A stretch of DNA of 64,000 nucleotides from Cyanoderma ruficeps. Lineage: Eukaryota > Chordata > Aves > Passeriformes > Timaliidae. The notes below the pieces were generated by a model. The model was not told where the DNA came from and did no database searches. It was given only the letters and a program-made list of their open reading frames with translations. The stretch lies in contig VZDJ01000594.1 of NCBI GenBank assembly GCA_008694505.1, forward strand, positions 9,831,035 to 9,895,034. The letters are read 5' to 3'. Of the stretch, positions 1-10,597 are shown piece by piece (positions within the stretch are counted from its first letter, which is position 1; each line of letters starts with the position of its first letter). The translations under genes were made by a program, and so were the position numbers.

Positions 1-916
1 TCCCTGGACTCCACTGATTTGTTAAAAGCACCAGCTATTACTCTAATATCTGAATCTAAGTTGACATGCTCCAGGTATTGAGCAGCCAATGACAACAGAT
101 AAAAAGACTAGAAAAACTAAGACTACCAGGTAAGAATTCGTACTTTGTTTATGTCAACCTTATGTTTGATTTTACAGTCAATTTCTAAATTATGCTGCTG
201 GATAAAGTAACTTACCTAATTAATGCTATACTTGCTAATAATAACATCTCTATTTGCCCCCACAAATTTTCAGCATGCATAATCTTTGTAACCCTTTGCT
301 TTGCAACATCAGTGTTAATTAGCTCAAACATTTTTAACGGTTAAGTAATAAAAAGAATAATAACATTGTGAAACTTGGGTGAAGTAATCACAGTAGGGAC
401 TGACAACCGTCAGCTGCCTAATGTAAGTGCTTTTTAATTAAGATTTGAACAAAACTTTACTCAAGGGTTTAGATTTGGTTTAAGTACATTTAGAATTAGG
501 CTCTTGTATCCACCCAGGCAACATTTTTTCTAAGAATGTGGGCCAATAATTTGGAGAGTACTTTGGGGCAATCTCTTAAATCAGAGTGTTTCTTAATCAG
601 TCAAGCTGCTCACAATGAACATTTTTTAAGATGAATTTATTATCTGTTTCTGCTTGCAGGGAGGCATGATCATACTGTAATTGCTGGAAATGTGGTATCC
701 AATAACCCCAATCCAGCCAAAAAAACCCCACCCCAAATACCACAAAATACCCTTCCACATGCAAAACCAGACAGGGGCTTTGATTTACTATGCTACACTG
801 CCCTGATGCACAAAAGCAGAGGCTGTGAGGAAGAGGAGCTCTCCCTTGCTGCAGGTTCAGCCCTTCTTTTGTGCAGATGGTTCCTCAGCTGAAGGGAGCT
901 GATCCCAGAGCTTTAC
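1..916 (-). other. GLI2: Start of the GLI2 intron after the SYGHL exon
   Basis: This is the 5' end of an intron that leaves the window on the left. It begins with the donor GTAAAG at 916-911. The sequence is AT-rich with many TTAA/ATTA strings. No coding exon, simple repeat or recognisable transposon was seen. The next exon (expected to begin with PAF-like codons after the split AG) is not here. Confidence 0.85.
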
Positions 917-1118
917 CTGATCGTCCCGGCAGATAAATGGCCATAGGAGCCACTTGCTGCTGAACTGCTTCTGGAGTTGTTGATATATGCCACAAGAGAG
1001 TTTGGGGAGGTCCTGATCATTGTCTGGAGATCAATGCTGGCATCAGAGAGCGGAGAGATAGACAGGGCTCGTTTCCGGCTTAATCTTGGAGTCACCCGTG
1101 GGCTCGAAAACCGGGACA
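917..1118 (-). CDS. GLI2: GLI2 coding exon (probably coding exon 5) with the SUFU-binding SYGHL motif
   Basis: This 202-nt exon encodes [21 protein letters not shown], then [40 protein letters not shown] and LSAGTI, ending in the first two bases (AG) of the next codon. The acceptor is CTTTCCTGCAG (AG at 1120-1119). The donor is ATCAG|GTAAAG (GT at 916-915). SYGHL (bases 934-948) is the motif by which GLI proteins bind SUFU, their cytoplasmic inhibitor. The [12 protein letters not shown] segment contains two closely spaced serines in a region reported as phospho-regulated in mouse GLI2; that correspondence is from memory. This block is conserved among GLI paralogues. GLI3 reads [20 protein letters not shown], so the ASIDLQ and AYINNSRS versions favour GLI2. 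Any initiator within the exon would be spurious; translation enters from the upstream exon. Confidence 0.97.
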
Positions 1119-1614
1119 CTGCAGGAAAGAGAGACTTTGTCAGACGAGACCAGTGGGCTGCTCCCTTCCTGCAGGCGGGCTGGAAGTGCTGAGAACTGCA
1201 CTCATGACTGCTGTGGGATGTTCAGGACCCTGGAGCAGCACAGGGACCAACCGCCCTTTGATGGGAGGTTTCCTCTCTTCTGGGTGCTGAATGACAGGGG
1301 TCAGGCAGCGCCATGACCACCCGCTTGCTTTGCTGTCCTCAGGGGACACAGAATCCTGTCCATCACCCCCCTCCACAGGCACTAAATTAACCTAAAAGGG
1401 AGAAGGCCCTGCAAGGTTTCCATAAGCGCAGCCATGCCCGTTGACTCGGTGTCAGGAGCAGCGGGCCAGGGGAGCTGCACATCCACGGTGGGGCGACCAT
1501 TGCAAATGGTGAGTGTGCGCCTGAGTGCGGGGGAACGGAAACCAAACGAGCATGAGCACAGTGCTGACCATCCAATTAATGAAGGAGGCGAGGCTTCAGA
1601 AACCCTGAAAGTAA

Positions 1615-1800
1615 ATTAAGATTTTTAAGAAAACCAATTTGGCAGCTCAGGCACAAAGTTCAAGCTCTCCCTCTCCGAGGGGACCTGCCAGTGCCTGGAC
1701 CCTATTAGCAATTGTCAATCATTCAGGCATGAAGTAATTTCCAACCCTGCCAGGCCCATTTATGGATCTGCAATACATGACGGGTTACTACTGTAAAAGT
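1615..1800. promoter_or_regulatory. Candidate conserved element with a PBX/MEIS-like site
   Basis: TGTCAATCA at 1713-1721 (reverse complement TGATTGACA) fits the PBX-MEIS type. It is flanked by ATTAGCAATTG (1704-1714) and AAGTAATTT (1732-1740). No repeat and no supported coding frame. Support is motif clustering only. Confidence 0.22.
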
Positions 1801-2614
1801 TTGGCATCCCTCAGTGTTTCGGCACTGCTAACTGGAACGACTGACTTCACCCAAAGGAAACTCTGCCCAGGCCTGACCCACCTGCAGATCTCTGGGTGGC
1901 ATGGACAGGAGCTGCAGATGGGCCATATCACAACTTTCCTCAGTACCAGGGTACCAGATCCAAACCCTGCCTTGAATGACTCATCCCTCCAAAGCAAGCA
2001 GTGTTTGGATTGTGTATTTAAAAAAAAATCTGAGGGTAAAATATAGCATTTGGCAATGGGTCCTGGCTGGTGATCCCTGCCATCCACCCAGGGGTGCAGG
2101 AGGGCTCAGCTGCTCCAGCTCCTTCCCTTGATGAGCACAGGAATGTATCACCGACTTTTCCAGTGGCGGTCTCCCCAGCAAGCATCCTATGGGTATATCC
2201 TATTAAACATTGTGAATAAAACAATGAATTACCCAGACAGGCAATATGAGCCATCTTTCCCTGAGCTAGTTGAAGGCACTGATTTTGGTTGCATATCACC
2301 AAATAGAAGCCTGGCACTTTTCAAGAGCATGAACTTTCCATCCTGATGACAATGCTGGTATGTGAGAGGGTGAATGGGATGTAGAAGGAGGTAGGATGTA
2401 TCCTGCTGGTGTGATCAAACAACTTCTTGATTTGTGTTGGCTCACAGCAGTCTGTGTCAGCACTTCCCTGAGACCAGTGGCTGGGTTGCAGTGTCCCAGT
2501 CTCCACATGACTTGCCCGTGCACCAAAGTGGCTCTGCCATTACCATGCCTGGGTGCTGTGTAATCAATGGGGTTTAGTATCACCACCCTCTTAGTCCCAT
2601 AATGACCCTCATTG

Positions 2615-2715
2615 AACAAGATAAATTACTTGCCCAATGTCCCACTGGAAATCCAGGGCTAAGCTGGTACTTGAACCAAGCATTCTTGTGACTTTTGTTC
2701 TACGCCTAAGCAGCT
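2615..2715 (+). mobile_element. MIR-like ancient SINE remnant
   Basis: The order 'GATAAATTACTTGCCCAATG', a degenerate 'tcacacagc' stretch, 'CAGGGCTAAGCTGG', then 'ACTTGAACCAAGC' follows the 3' half of the MIR core (…GTTAAGTAACTTGCCCAAGG… to …GGATTCGAACCC…). Many substitutions imply great age. The comparison is against the remembered consensus. Confidence 0.55.
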
Positions 2716-3274
2716 TCAAGAGCTGCTAGATGCAATGCCTTTACTGAAAAACTGACAGTCTGGGAATTTCTCTTAAAAATCAGATTGGTGCATACATGTT
2801 CAACACACTGTTATAATATTTTGTACAACTACATTGTGCAGCTTCACAGGGCAGAGATTCTAGAAAACATGACTCAAAGATCAGGTAGCAAACAGAAAAG
2901 GGTAGCAGTCTATAAAAAGCACTTTGTGAGTGTTAAAGCTGTCCCACGATTTGGAGGGACTAGACTCTAACTTCCCAAATGCTTGCAGCTGGAAGACTTT
3001 AGCCCTGCGTGGCACTCCACTGGAAGGTAGGAAAGATGCAGCCACTTTGTAGAGGCACTGTGGACAAAACCAAATTGAGCAAATGAACTCCCCTCAGCAA
3101 AGGCTGGCCCAAAAGGCAGAAATGGAGAATTCCCAAACTTCAGATCTGGTTCCTGAAATCTGAGCCCTGCCAGAAGCTCTGGACCAAATAACATGAAGGG
3201 TGCTTGGGTCTAGATCATAATGGTTCTCTGGCCGTAAGGAATTCATTCAATACATGCACCACAACCTGGAAAGA

Positions 3275-3450
3275 CCTGGATGCTCTTCCCAGTCATCCTC
3301 AGCCACACCTCCTTGAGCAAGTTGCTGCTTCTTTCTGTGTCCCCATTTCCCAGTGTCATCCATTTAGATGAGCTCCTTTAGACAGGGCTTGTATTTTATT
3401 CTGTACATACTGCACCAAGTGCGATGGGGCCCCATCTCAGATGAGTTGTC
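3275..3450 (-). mobile_element. Ancient amniote SINE-like remnant
   Basis: The block GAGCTCCTTTAGACAGGGCT, then a TGTATTTTATTCTGTACAT stretch and GTGCGATGGGGCCC (about 3370-3435) resembles an interspersed sequence common in turtles, crocodilians and birds (…CTTTGGGGCAGGGACTGT…TGTACAGCGCCTAGCACAATGGGG…). The preceding CTTGAGCAAGTTGCTGCTTC and CCCCATTTCCCAGTGTCATC fit the reverse strand of a MIR-type core. The family name is uncertain. Confidence 0.45.
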
Positions 3451-6400
3451 AAGGTTTCTGTCCTACAAATAATATGCGTCTTTCCAGATATAGATATTGT
3501 TTCCTGCATTTGCATTCCCACAATCTCCTCCTTCTCTAACAGAAGGAAGCAGGCCAGATTTGACAGTCATATTTATCTCTGTTACTCCCACATCTCAAGG
3601 GAGATCTGTTTATTAATGTGCCACTTCCCTTGATAAATTACTAAATAGAAAGAAAAGCCTTGTACTCATTTCTCGCTGTTCCTTCACATGATTTATGCCC
3701 ACAATGCTGGATCAGCCATTGGTTCCCATTAATTTGCAGAGGGAAGAAGACCTGATGTCCAACAGCAGCCTGGGTTTTAGCAGTGCAGACGATGTGGGCA
3801 CTCCTCCCTGCTGCACGCAGGTATGTTGTTTTTTCCCCACGTAAAACTCTGCAGGAGGCTGTCAGATTATCAAGCTTGCCTGGGAATTCTCCAGCCCAAA
3901 ACCAGTAATCTGCATTGTGTTAGTGTCCACTCTAATTTAGATCCTGCAAGTACTGTGAGCGATCTGAAATATTTGATAGCAGATCCAATAGGCTGGGCTC
4001 ATGCTTTACACAAAAGCCTCTTAGGTCTTGCAGGCTTCCACAAGAAGCTGCGATCTAAAATCGTGCTATGGATGAACAGCCTGCCTAAGGTGCCTGGGAA
4101 GAGAATGGGAAACAGAAAAGGAGTTCAGGCACATGAAGGAATGCTCACTAGTGCATTTAGGAAGAGAGAATATTTTCAAAATTATTATTCAAAAGCAGAT
4201 TAATAATACTGGGATTGTTCTAACTAACAAAGTTTGCCTGACCTGAATCGCCTGCTCTGAGGACATGGAGCACGAACGTTAAATGGTACCAGGCAGCAGT
4301 AGCAGTCAGCACCTGTGTGGCTGCACACAGTGAGGTGTTCCACACAGGCTGACTGACAGCCACTGAGGCACAGAAGTAAAGTCCTCTGCTGCTGAGCTCC
4401 AGTGTTGTTCCAAAAGAAAAACCACACACTACTGTTCAGCAAGGACTGTGCCCAGAGAAGTAACTAAAGGCGGGATCCATTTTTCAGACACACAGATGGA
4501 AAGCTTTGGGAATATTCATCACTAACACTCTTCTCTCCTGTCCCCTTTCAAAAATGCTGACTTCTCAAAATGAACAGGATTAGTTTAAAGAATTCTTTGA
4601 TGTTTGGAAAATATGTTGGGGGAAGTTCCCAAACTGTCAGAGTGCCCCCCTTCAACACTCTCATAAGGAAAAAAAAAAAATTGGCATTTTTTTCTGTTGT
4701 TCTGAAAGTTGTTGTATTCAGAAACCTAAAGTCATCATAGGTTAACGTGAATTTGAAACAGTCACACATTGAAATAAATGTAGGAAATTATTTCAAAATT
4801 CATTCCACTCCTCTACCAGTACTTCAGTTTTTAAAATCAATTTTTCTGTGCCTCTCTTCCTCAGATAGAAACCTTTGTTACCTTCAGTTTTTTTCCCTCT
4901 CTACCTCAGAGGGAAGTCTCCCTTCTCCTAATTGTTTTTTCCTCTGAATTGTACTGAGATATGGAAAAACCTCTTTTTTGTCACCAGGTCCACAAAGAAG
5001 TGATGGGCCAAAACAAGAAACAAGTGAATTGGTGAACAGAAGGATACAGTACTGTACTGAGCCCAAAGCTCTGGTCATTGGTAGCAGCATTGTGGATAGC
5101 AGCTCGTGAAGGACAACAAAAAAATTACCAAAAGGCCTTTGACTCGGGTGCCTCTCCTTACAAAAAGTCAATTCAATTCCACAGACATTTTTCAGTGTTT
5201 TAACTGTTTTGCACTGGCTTTTCCTTACCATTTCACATACAGTCCCAGACACAGTGACTGTCAAAAGCTCAGGTCTAATGCTAGAGAATAAATACAACTC
5301 ACATATTTTAGGAAATCTTTCAAACTAGCAGGAATTCAAGGCTGAGTTTTCGAATGACATTGGCAATGTCTGCCATACTTCCCAGCCCAGTCCCCCAGAC
5401 AGCTTAGAGCTGGGAGGAAAGTCCAGATTTCTTTGCTAGAAGGAAAGAGTATCCTTGGCACTTTCCTGTGGTGTGCCTAGGAATTATCACATCCGTAAGT
5501 TGCTCAGAAACTGGGATACTCCTCCCAAATTTAGATTAATCCACAACAGGTCAGTGATGACCAAATGGTCAGCTCATCAGGGGAATCTGCTCCCTAACAG
5601 ATGAGCCTGTAAAGCACATGGGCTGCAGATGGCTCACACCCTGCCTGCCCCCTCCTGCCTCATTGAAAGCCAGCCAGAGCCACTGCTTCCCCTGTATCCC
5701 CACGCCAAGCCCCAGGATAAAGAGTGCTATCAAAACGGTCCCTCCTCCTCACCATTCATCAAGAAAATTCCATCCAAAGAGTACAGAAATATCCCCCCCC
5801 ACTCCCATCAACAAATTAAAACCAAGGGCCTCATAAAAACGCAGGATGGTCCCATAATCAGTAAGCGGCAATAAACTACAAACACTCTTTGTGTAACCAG
5901 TTCCTTATTCCCTTGTCTCCTTCTGCAGAGGCAACACACCTCTTTTTCAGACTGCAGCAGATGCTGGACATTTGTTCTGGCACCAGACACTGTCCTGGGA
6001 CCCTTCTTTCTTCTCTCCCCAGGCCGGTCAACTTTGCAGTTCAAGGAATACTAATTTTTCTCTCAAATCCTCACTGAAAGACAAGGCTGCATTCTTCTAC
6101 TCCCAATCCACAAGGTAACTGTTTAGTCGACCCAACTTGCATATGTAAATTGAATTCTTTAGAAACCAGAGTGCAGCAGGATTCCAGACACGGCACTTAC
6201 GGGTGCTCTGGGACTTCTTCTCTCTTCTGCACATATTTTTCTGGGGAGGAAAAAAGCACTGCTGGCTAGAAATGGGTGGGAAATTGTTTCCCATTCTCTG
6301 AACCTTTTCTGAGATTTCAGCAAGTTTCCATTCTATGCTGGGACAAAGAAAACAACAACAACAAAAAAATCGATCTTTGAGAGTTTTTAAGGAAGCAACT

Positions 6401-7292
6401 ACAGGGCGTGCCGTCTGCCCAGAGTAGCCAACAGCTGGTTTGGTTGGGGGACATCATCTGTGATCCAGCACATCCAGCCTGCAAACTCAGGGCTGCTGTC
6501 CCTCCAGCCCCAGGGGAAGCCCTTCCTTCCTAGGTCACCATGAGGCTTGGCTCTCTGCTTTTGTCCTGATGGAGCAGTTGCTCCACATGAACCTGCTGGA
6601 GAGAGTCCTAAGCTCACCTCTCCCGGCCATGTGCCTGCCAACTGCAGTCACCGCCCGGCTGCACTGCCAGCCCCACTGCTTACCCTGCTGGCCATTAAAT
6701 CATTTCCTTCAAGAAGAAAGGCTCCAACAACACTGACTGAAAGAGGCTGGTAAAGCTGAATCACTGTTTGATTTGGAGAAATAAAGTCCTGCTTAATGAT
6801 ATACCCACATCCCAGGCAACTGTGCCAGCTGCTGGCCTGCTGGCTATGTTGGGCTGAACAAAGCCTTTTCCCACTTAAACTCCTGATTGTGAATCAAGAC
6901 ATTCGTGACTACCTGGCACCAGACAGCAAAAAACAGGGCAGGAATCCCTCCTCTAGCTCCAGAACTGGACAAAATGCAATGACAGTACTGCAGAGTCATC
7001 CCTGCTATTGGTAACTGTTGCATAAAAACATCTATACAGCCTTCCTGACATAAGGGACTACCTTGGACCTAACTTGCACTCAAGATGTTTTTTTCCCATT
7101 CCCTTACTCAGCATGCACAACCCAATCACACTCTCAAAACTGTGCAAAGTGATGGACTTAAAGATGATGTCTAATTTCCACCCTGGCCATAAGAATCTTA
7201 TTCCAAAGATTTGGATCTTGTTCCTAAAACTGCCACTACTCCACTCACTGATCTCCTTTTTCTTTGTGGTCTCCAGTGATGAAATGGCTTTG

Positions 7293-7330
7293 CTTTGTAC
7301 AGCACTTTGAGATCTGCTGGTGTACAGTAG
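7293..7330. mobile_element. Short ancient SINE-like fragment
   Basis: TTGTACAGCACTTTGAGATC followed by TGCTGGTGTAC resembles the '…GTACAGCACTTTGAGATCCTCTGATGAAAGGCGC…' part of an old amniote SINE. Too short to classify. Confidence 0.3.
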
Positions 7331-10300
7331 CAGCATTGAGTCAGTGTGGATGGACTCCTGTTGAGAGAAAATGGCTCCTCCTGAAGGGCTGAGGGTAATC
7401 ACAGGAAGCCCTGTGCCTAGGGGAAAAAGCAGCTGGAAGTGCTAAACATGTTTAAGAAAGTGGTAGCCACCTCCAGGGTCATTGTGTTCCCTTTGTGTGC
7501 CCCAGGGATGCTCTTGCACAACCACTCCATCACCTGGAACAATCCACCAAGTAGCACTACTCCTAAAAAACAAATGCAAAAGATTGTTTTGATCTGGTGA
7601 ATAGAACCTGTAGATAGTCTCAAACGTACCCCATCGGCAATGTTGTGACACTGGAAAGTGATTAACTTTTGATTTGAAAGTATAGGCTTTCCAGAAAAAT
7701 GGGATTAAGCCTGGATTTAAACTCCACTCTTGGATTTTGAGTCCCTGTTTGGATGAGAAAATGGAACAGGAGAACTAACTGAAGGGTTGTTTAGTCTCTA
7801 CTGGAACTGGCCTGAACACCACAGCAGTCTGGTACATAAAACTTCAATTTGGTCTACTTTAGTGCTCTAACTACTTCTGGCTGCACACTGAAAACCCAGC
7901 AGAGATGCAGCTCTGGGCAGTCCACCTCAGCCACCATGTGAACACTCAGATCTGGCACAGTGTTGGCACCAATAAGCTCCAGCTGATTTGTAACTTATTA
8001 TTTTTCCTGACCTTAGACATGTGATGGAGTCAAAAAAAAATGACAGAAAATATGAAGGCACTGAGAAATTCTCCAAGAAAAACAATTACAGGAACCAGAA
8101 AGGCACAGGTGTCTGCGGAAGAACAACCATAGCCAGTGCCTACAGCTCCCATGGACCAACCTGCTGATGTTTGGAAGTGACGTGACACTGAACAGGCCAG
8201 ATTTAATATATGTTTATCTCCTTATTTCCTTTTGCAGGTGCCAGTGTTATCACAGATGAAGGATGGTGCTGCATGTGGTTTAACAAGAGCTACCTGGATT
8301 TTCAGCAAACTAATTCTTGTAAAGTTTCTGTATTCCTGGGCTCCCTGGGAAGAAAAGGGCTCTCTCTGAAAGACAGATGCAGTGAGGTGGTGACTCACTG
8401 GGGGTTTATGCGTGCTACTGATATTCTTGTCTCAGAAAAACACCATAAGAGGATGCCTTATTAAATTATCTCTTCAACTATTTACTTAGGCCCTGCTGAT
8501 TTAAATTTTTGAAATAACTTTCTAAAAAGAGACACTGTCTCTTCATCCAGCATTTCAGAGCCATCCATTTTACTCTCTGCCTTAATAATGTACAATTCTC
8601 TCTTTTCTCTGGGTGATGAATAAACCCAGGCATGCGGACCAAAGACTGGTACTGGACTGGTGCTCCTTTACACATTCTTAAAAAGTAGTGTCTCATGTCA
8701 CATTCTCATAATGTTTGAAAGCTTCCATCTCACGCAGAACACGTGAAGGCCCAGAAAAGGCTTTCCAGTTAATCACCAACAAAGCTTTTCCAAAAGATCA
8801 TAATAAATGCTTGGTGAGCCCTGGCTCTGCAGTGAATCATGGTTATGAGCTTGGCTGCATGAAACCGAGACCTTTGATACATGATTCACTGTAGAGTTGT
8901 TTTCAGGAGAAGGCAAACAGTATCAGAGTCTTCTGCCAAGGGGAGTATCTCAGATAAAGATTGATCTTCAGCAAACCAGAGGATGAGCATCTTGCTGTGC
9001 TGGGAGCCAGCCTGTACCACCATGAAAACAGTTGTGTTTGCTTCCCTCACTGGTTGTTTATCTGGCACTTCAATGAGGCACTGCTGGTCAGAGATGGACT
9101 AATAAGGAGGCAAGGAGGAAGGAGTCTTGTTCATGAGGCTGAGGAGAACTTGGCAGGGCTCATTTGCACCCATCTGCTATAACCACAGGCATTAACCCTT
9201 GGGAGAGAAGACAGAGCAGCCTTACTGACCAGCTGCTTTGTAGTAGACAAGTCTGGGCTATATTTTGGGTGTTAGAGGGAAGGATGGTACCAAGGAGCTT
9301 GTGTTCTCTCTCTCTCAGACTGGGATCCAGGTTCCAAATTAATTTAGGAATTGGCAGCACAAAATGACTGTTCAGGTAAAACTTCCACAGCAGCTGCAGA
9401 TAAGAAACTGTTTTTTCATTAGAAATATCTGTAAACTCCCATCAGCGAACAGCCAGAACAGCTTTTATCATTCTAAACCAGTCACTTTATGAAGCAGCGA
9501 GACCATGAAGTCTTTCATCTTAAAAGCTCAACAACAGAAACTTTGAAGCGGTAAAGAAACGATGCAGATCTCCACTCCAAAAATTATAATGGTCCACAGG
9601 CAAATCCAAAGACATCCCAGGAAACAGACGCTGAATCTGAAAGTTGAGCTGAGATTTTTCTTTCTTGCAGAAGAAATAATCCCCAAACTGCCCTCTGTAA
9701 TCAATCTGTACAACCCCAGTTCTTGTAAGATGTAGCATGAAGTGAAAGAAAAGATTTGTAACAGCTCTAAAAAGAATTTGGACCTCTTAAATGCTTCTAT
9801 TTCTTCTTCATTTAGCCAGGAGTGAGAGCTTTCTGGGTTTATAACAACCAGTACTATACCATATTCCTGCTTTTTTTTTATTTCTTTGCACAAAATACTA
9901 TTATATTCTTCCCACTGTGTTTCCCCTGTGATGGAGGTATTTTCTCTCCTTGTGGACCTGAGAGGTCCCAGCCAAGATGAGAAGTCCACTGTGCCTAGCA
10001 CAGCTTTGCATGCACATGGCCTGCCTTCACCCCAGACGCCAAGCAGGCAACACATGGGGTGGGACAGTGAGCTAGAGATGAAGCTTGTTCTCAGGCACGC
10101 TCTGGTCACCCATGGTCAATGCAGCAGGACAGCAGCAATGCCCAGCTTGCTGGATCAGCCCATCTCCTACCCATGCTGCAACCATGCCATCCTCCCTGAG
10201 ACCAGGATGTACATATTTTAAGTTATGTGTATTTTATATGTATCTATGGAAGGAGGGGACCTTTTAAGCCAAAAATTATAGCGCAGCACCCAAAGGTTCC

Positions 10301-10405
10301 AGCAGGGCAGAGTGACTGCATACAGCAACCTCCACCTGGAGGCCAGTCCCATCCATCCACCCCAAAATTTCAGCCACTCCAGGAAGAACCCAGGCTGCTA
10401 CTCAC

Positions 10406-10597
10406 CATCAACGGGGCTGAGGTAATCATGGAGGTGGGCTGTGCTGGCTGCTCCCCCGCCCTGCATGAGGAGGTCCCCATAGGGGTTTGGGTGGCCGGCC
10501 ATCAGCGTCATTTGGTGGTAGTAGTCAGCTGGGTTGGCTCCCGGCGGTGGTGGGGGCAGCCCAAAGAGGCCTCGTTCCTTCAGGTGCTCATGAGCCA
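10406..10597 (-). CDS. GLI2: GLI2 coding exon (probably coding exon 4), about human residues 153-214
   Basis: This 192-nt exon encodes V-AHEHLKERGLFGLPPPPPGA, then NPADYYHQMTLMAGHPNPYG and DLLMQGGGAASTAHLHDYLS-PVD. The HLKERG, DYYHQMTL, PYGDLLMQ and HLHDYL blocks are GLI2 hallmarks. The proline run (PPPPPGAN) appears slightly longer than in human GLI2, judged from memory. The donor is GATG|GTGAGT (GT at 10405-10404). The acceptor ends CCAACAG (AG at 10599-10598), but its pyrimidine tract is interrupted by a GCCCGCGG stretch, so it looks weaker than the other three. Both ends are in the same phase and 192 is divisible by three, so this is the only single exon of the four that could be skipped in frame. 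It contains an internal Met (in QMTLM). A CpG-dense patch lies immediately on its 5' side (see 10605-10760). Confidence 0.96.

Larger units (their letters stand above)
1119..10405 (-). other. GLI2: GLI2 intron, 9.3 kb
   Basis: This intron lies between the 192-nt exon (donor at 10405) and the 202-nt exon (acceptor at 1119). It holds an old MIR-like SINE at about 2615-2715, a second ancient SINE-like stretch at about 3275-3450, a short related fragment near 7293-7330, and a possible regulatory element at about 1615-1800. It also carries short A/T runs (for example 4669-4680) and a C run at 5793-5800. Short open frames are scattered on both strands, none with a recognisable domain. The rest, including 8000-10400, shows nothing I can name. 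Confidence 0.85.

Noticed and set aside
917..1118. A free-standing minus-strand gene starting at the GTG codon at 1119
   Set aside because: The apparent start is the acceptor junction (CAG|TG). The peptide is an internal GLI2 exon with a donor at its other end.
9528..10109. Minus-strand 193-codon open frame
   Set aside because: No recognisable domain, no good splice or start context, ordinary intron composition; probably chance.
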